Below, one piece after another: positions 63,657-64,000 of a stretch of 64,000 nucleotides of DNA; within the stretch, counting starts at the first letter, position 1, and every line of letters begins with the position of its first letter. The notes beneath the pieces were generated by a model. The model had not been told where the DNA came from, ran no database searches, and was given only the letters and a program-made list of their open reading frames with translations. Source of the DNA: Anaerolineales bacterium (lineage in GTDB: Bacteria; Chloroflexota; Anaerolineae; 4572-78; J111); the NCBI GenBank assembly GCA_020634855.1, contig JACKAU010000003.1, positions 496,001 through 560,000 of the forward strand, written 5' to 3'. The translations under genes were made by a program, and so were the position numbers.

Positions 63657-64000
63657 CAACCAGAAAACCCAAACTCAATATCGACTGTCTCATCTTTGCC
63701 AGCAATGAAGTTTTGATCGATGTCGATCACTCTTATCGGGCCGTGGTTGGCCCGGCCGTACAAACGTATTTGGAGCAGGCGGTCGGGCTGCCGCCGTCGA
63801 GCGAACCGCTCATTTCACTCGCCGAAGTGACTCTGCTTCAAAAAAAGGGCCGGTTTACCGATTACTGGGATTTGACCACCGCTCTGGTGATGTATTTCGT
63901 CGAGATGCTGCCGCCGGTGCCGGTACCGACCTTTCCATCAAGATTTCATATTCCGGGGTTAATGGCCTATCTGCAAATGGCCGGCGGCAATTTGCGCATC
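63653..64000 (+). CDS. HAD-like protein with degenerate catalytic motif I (3' part missing)
   Basis: Open to the right edge, 116 residues seen. ATG overlaps the stop of hisC (ATGA). The start reads NIDCLIFASNEVLIDVDHSYRAVVGPAVQTYLE, which aligns with the HAD subfamily IA pattern IFDxDGVLIDVSxSYR. The nucleophile Asp is Ala and the second Asp is Asn, so the seen motif I cannot do HAD phosphatase chemistry. Such HAD proteins near hisC and hisB are known in some bacteria and archaea as candidate phosphatases; here a non-catalytic or structural role is more likely. The rest of the gene is needed to be sure. Confidence 0.75.
   Translation, partial: MTTRKPKLNIDCLIFASNEVLIDVDHSYRAVVGPAVQTYLEQAVGLPPSSEPLISLAEVTLLQKKGRFTDYWDLTTALVMYFVEMLPPVPVPTFPSRFHIPGLMAYLQMAGGNLRI

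Overview
The window looks like a chromosomal piece of an uncultured Chloroflexota bacterium, probably of the Anaerolineae group. This is inferred from gene families, not from a marker gene: several very large GT-C type membrane glycosyltransferases with C-terminal beta-sandwich repeats, PTPS-related membrane proteins, a UPF0182 protein, AAA-like (PF14516 type) NTPases joined to TIR, TPR and propeller modules, Pro/Thr-rich linkers, and a secreted protein ending in a short FLPLV-type tail. There is no rRNA, tRNA, insertion sequence, phage or CRISPR array.

Layout. Positions 1-22583 are all on the minus strand: two secreted proteins (one cut by the left edge), a repeat-rich gap with a 40-bp tandem array and a multi-hairpin element, three large glycosyltransferases, an MBL-STAS fusion, a small conserved protein, argJ, a DUF3052 protein, McrC and McrB, a dolichyl-phosphate-mannose-synthase-like GT2 and a DegT aminotransferase. 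Positions 23098-54633 are on the plus strand: a translationally coupled trio of giant membrane proteins; a 57-residue ribbon-helix-helix gene below a promoter with TATATATA palindromes; a response regulator, a Rab-like GTPase and a histidine kinase; a kinase-TIR-AAA protein followed at once by a membrane-spanning AAA-AAA-TPR-propeller protein; GT39, flippase-like and GT2 genes; cobT; a cobalamin riboswitch with terminator and cobN; a secreted protein and a TPR lipoprotein. A frameshifted UPF0182 gene lies on the minus strand (54630-57433). The right end holds a tandemly duplicated candidate small-RNA locus, another glycosyltransferase and a his cluster (hisG-hisD-hisC and a HAD-like gene cut by the edge).

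How the parts fit. The polyprenyl-phosphate sugar synthases (20465, 44348), the GT39/GT-C enzymes and the flippase-like protein together suggest lipid-linked sugar transfer outside the membrane. The block 32019-41318 is the main signalling or conflict-type region. cobT and riboswitch-controlled cobN belong to cobalamin synthesis, and the right end to histidine synthesis.

The strongest general oddity is that short tandem repeats (7-, 8- and 9-base units) fill intergenic gaps and also sit in frame inside many large genes, including cobN and mcrB, where they encode low-complexity linkers. A second dispersed family, a palindrome with GGAGCG/CGCTCC ends, sits in at least five intergenic gaps. The most unusual coding signals are the kinase-TIR-AAA / AAA-AAA-propeller pair, the Rab-like GTPase with a changed G3 motif, and the HAD-like protein with no catalytic aspartates. 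The twin candidate small RNAs carry a Shine-Dalgarno-complementary tract.
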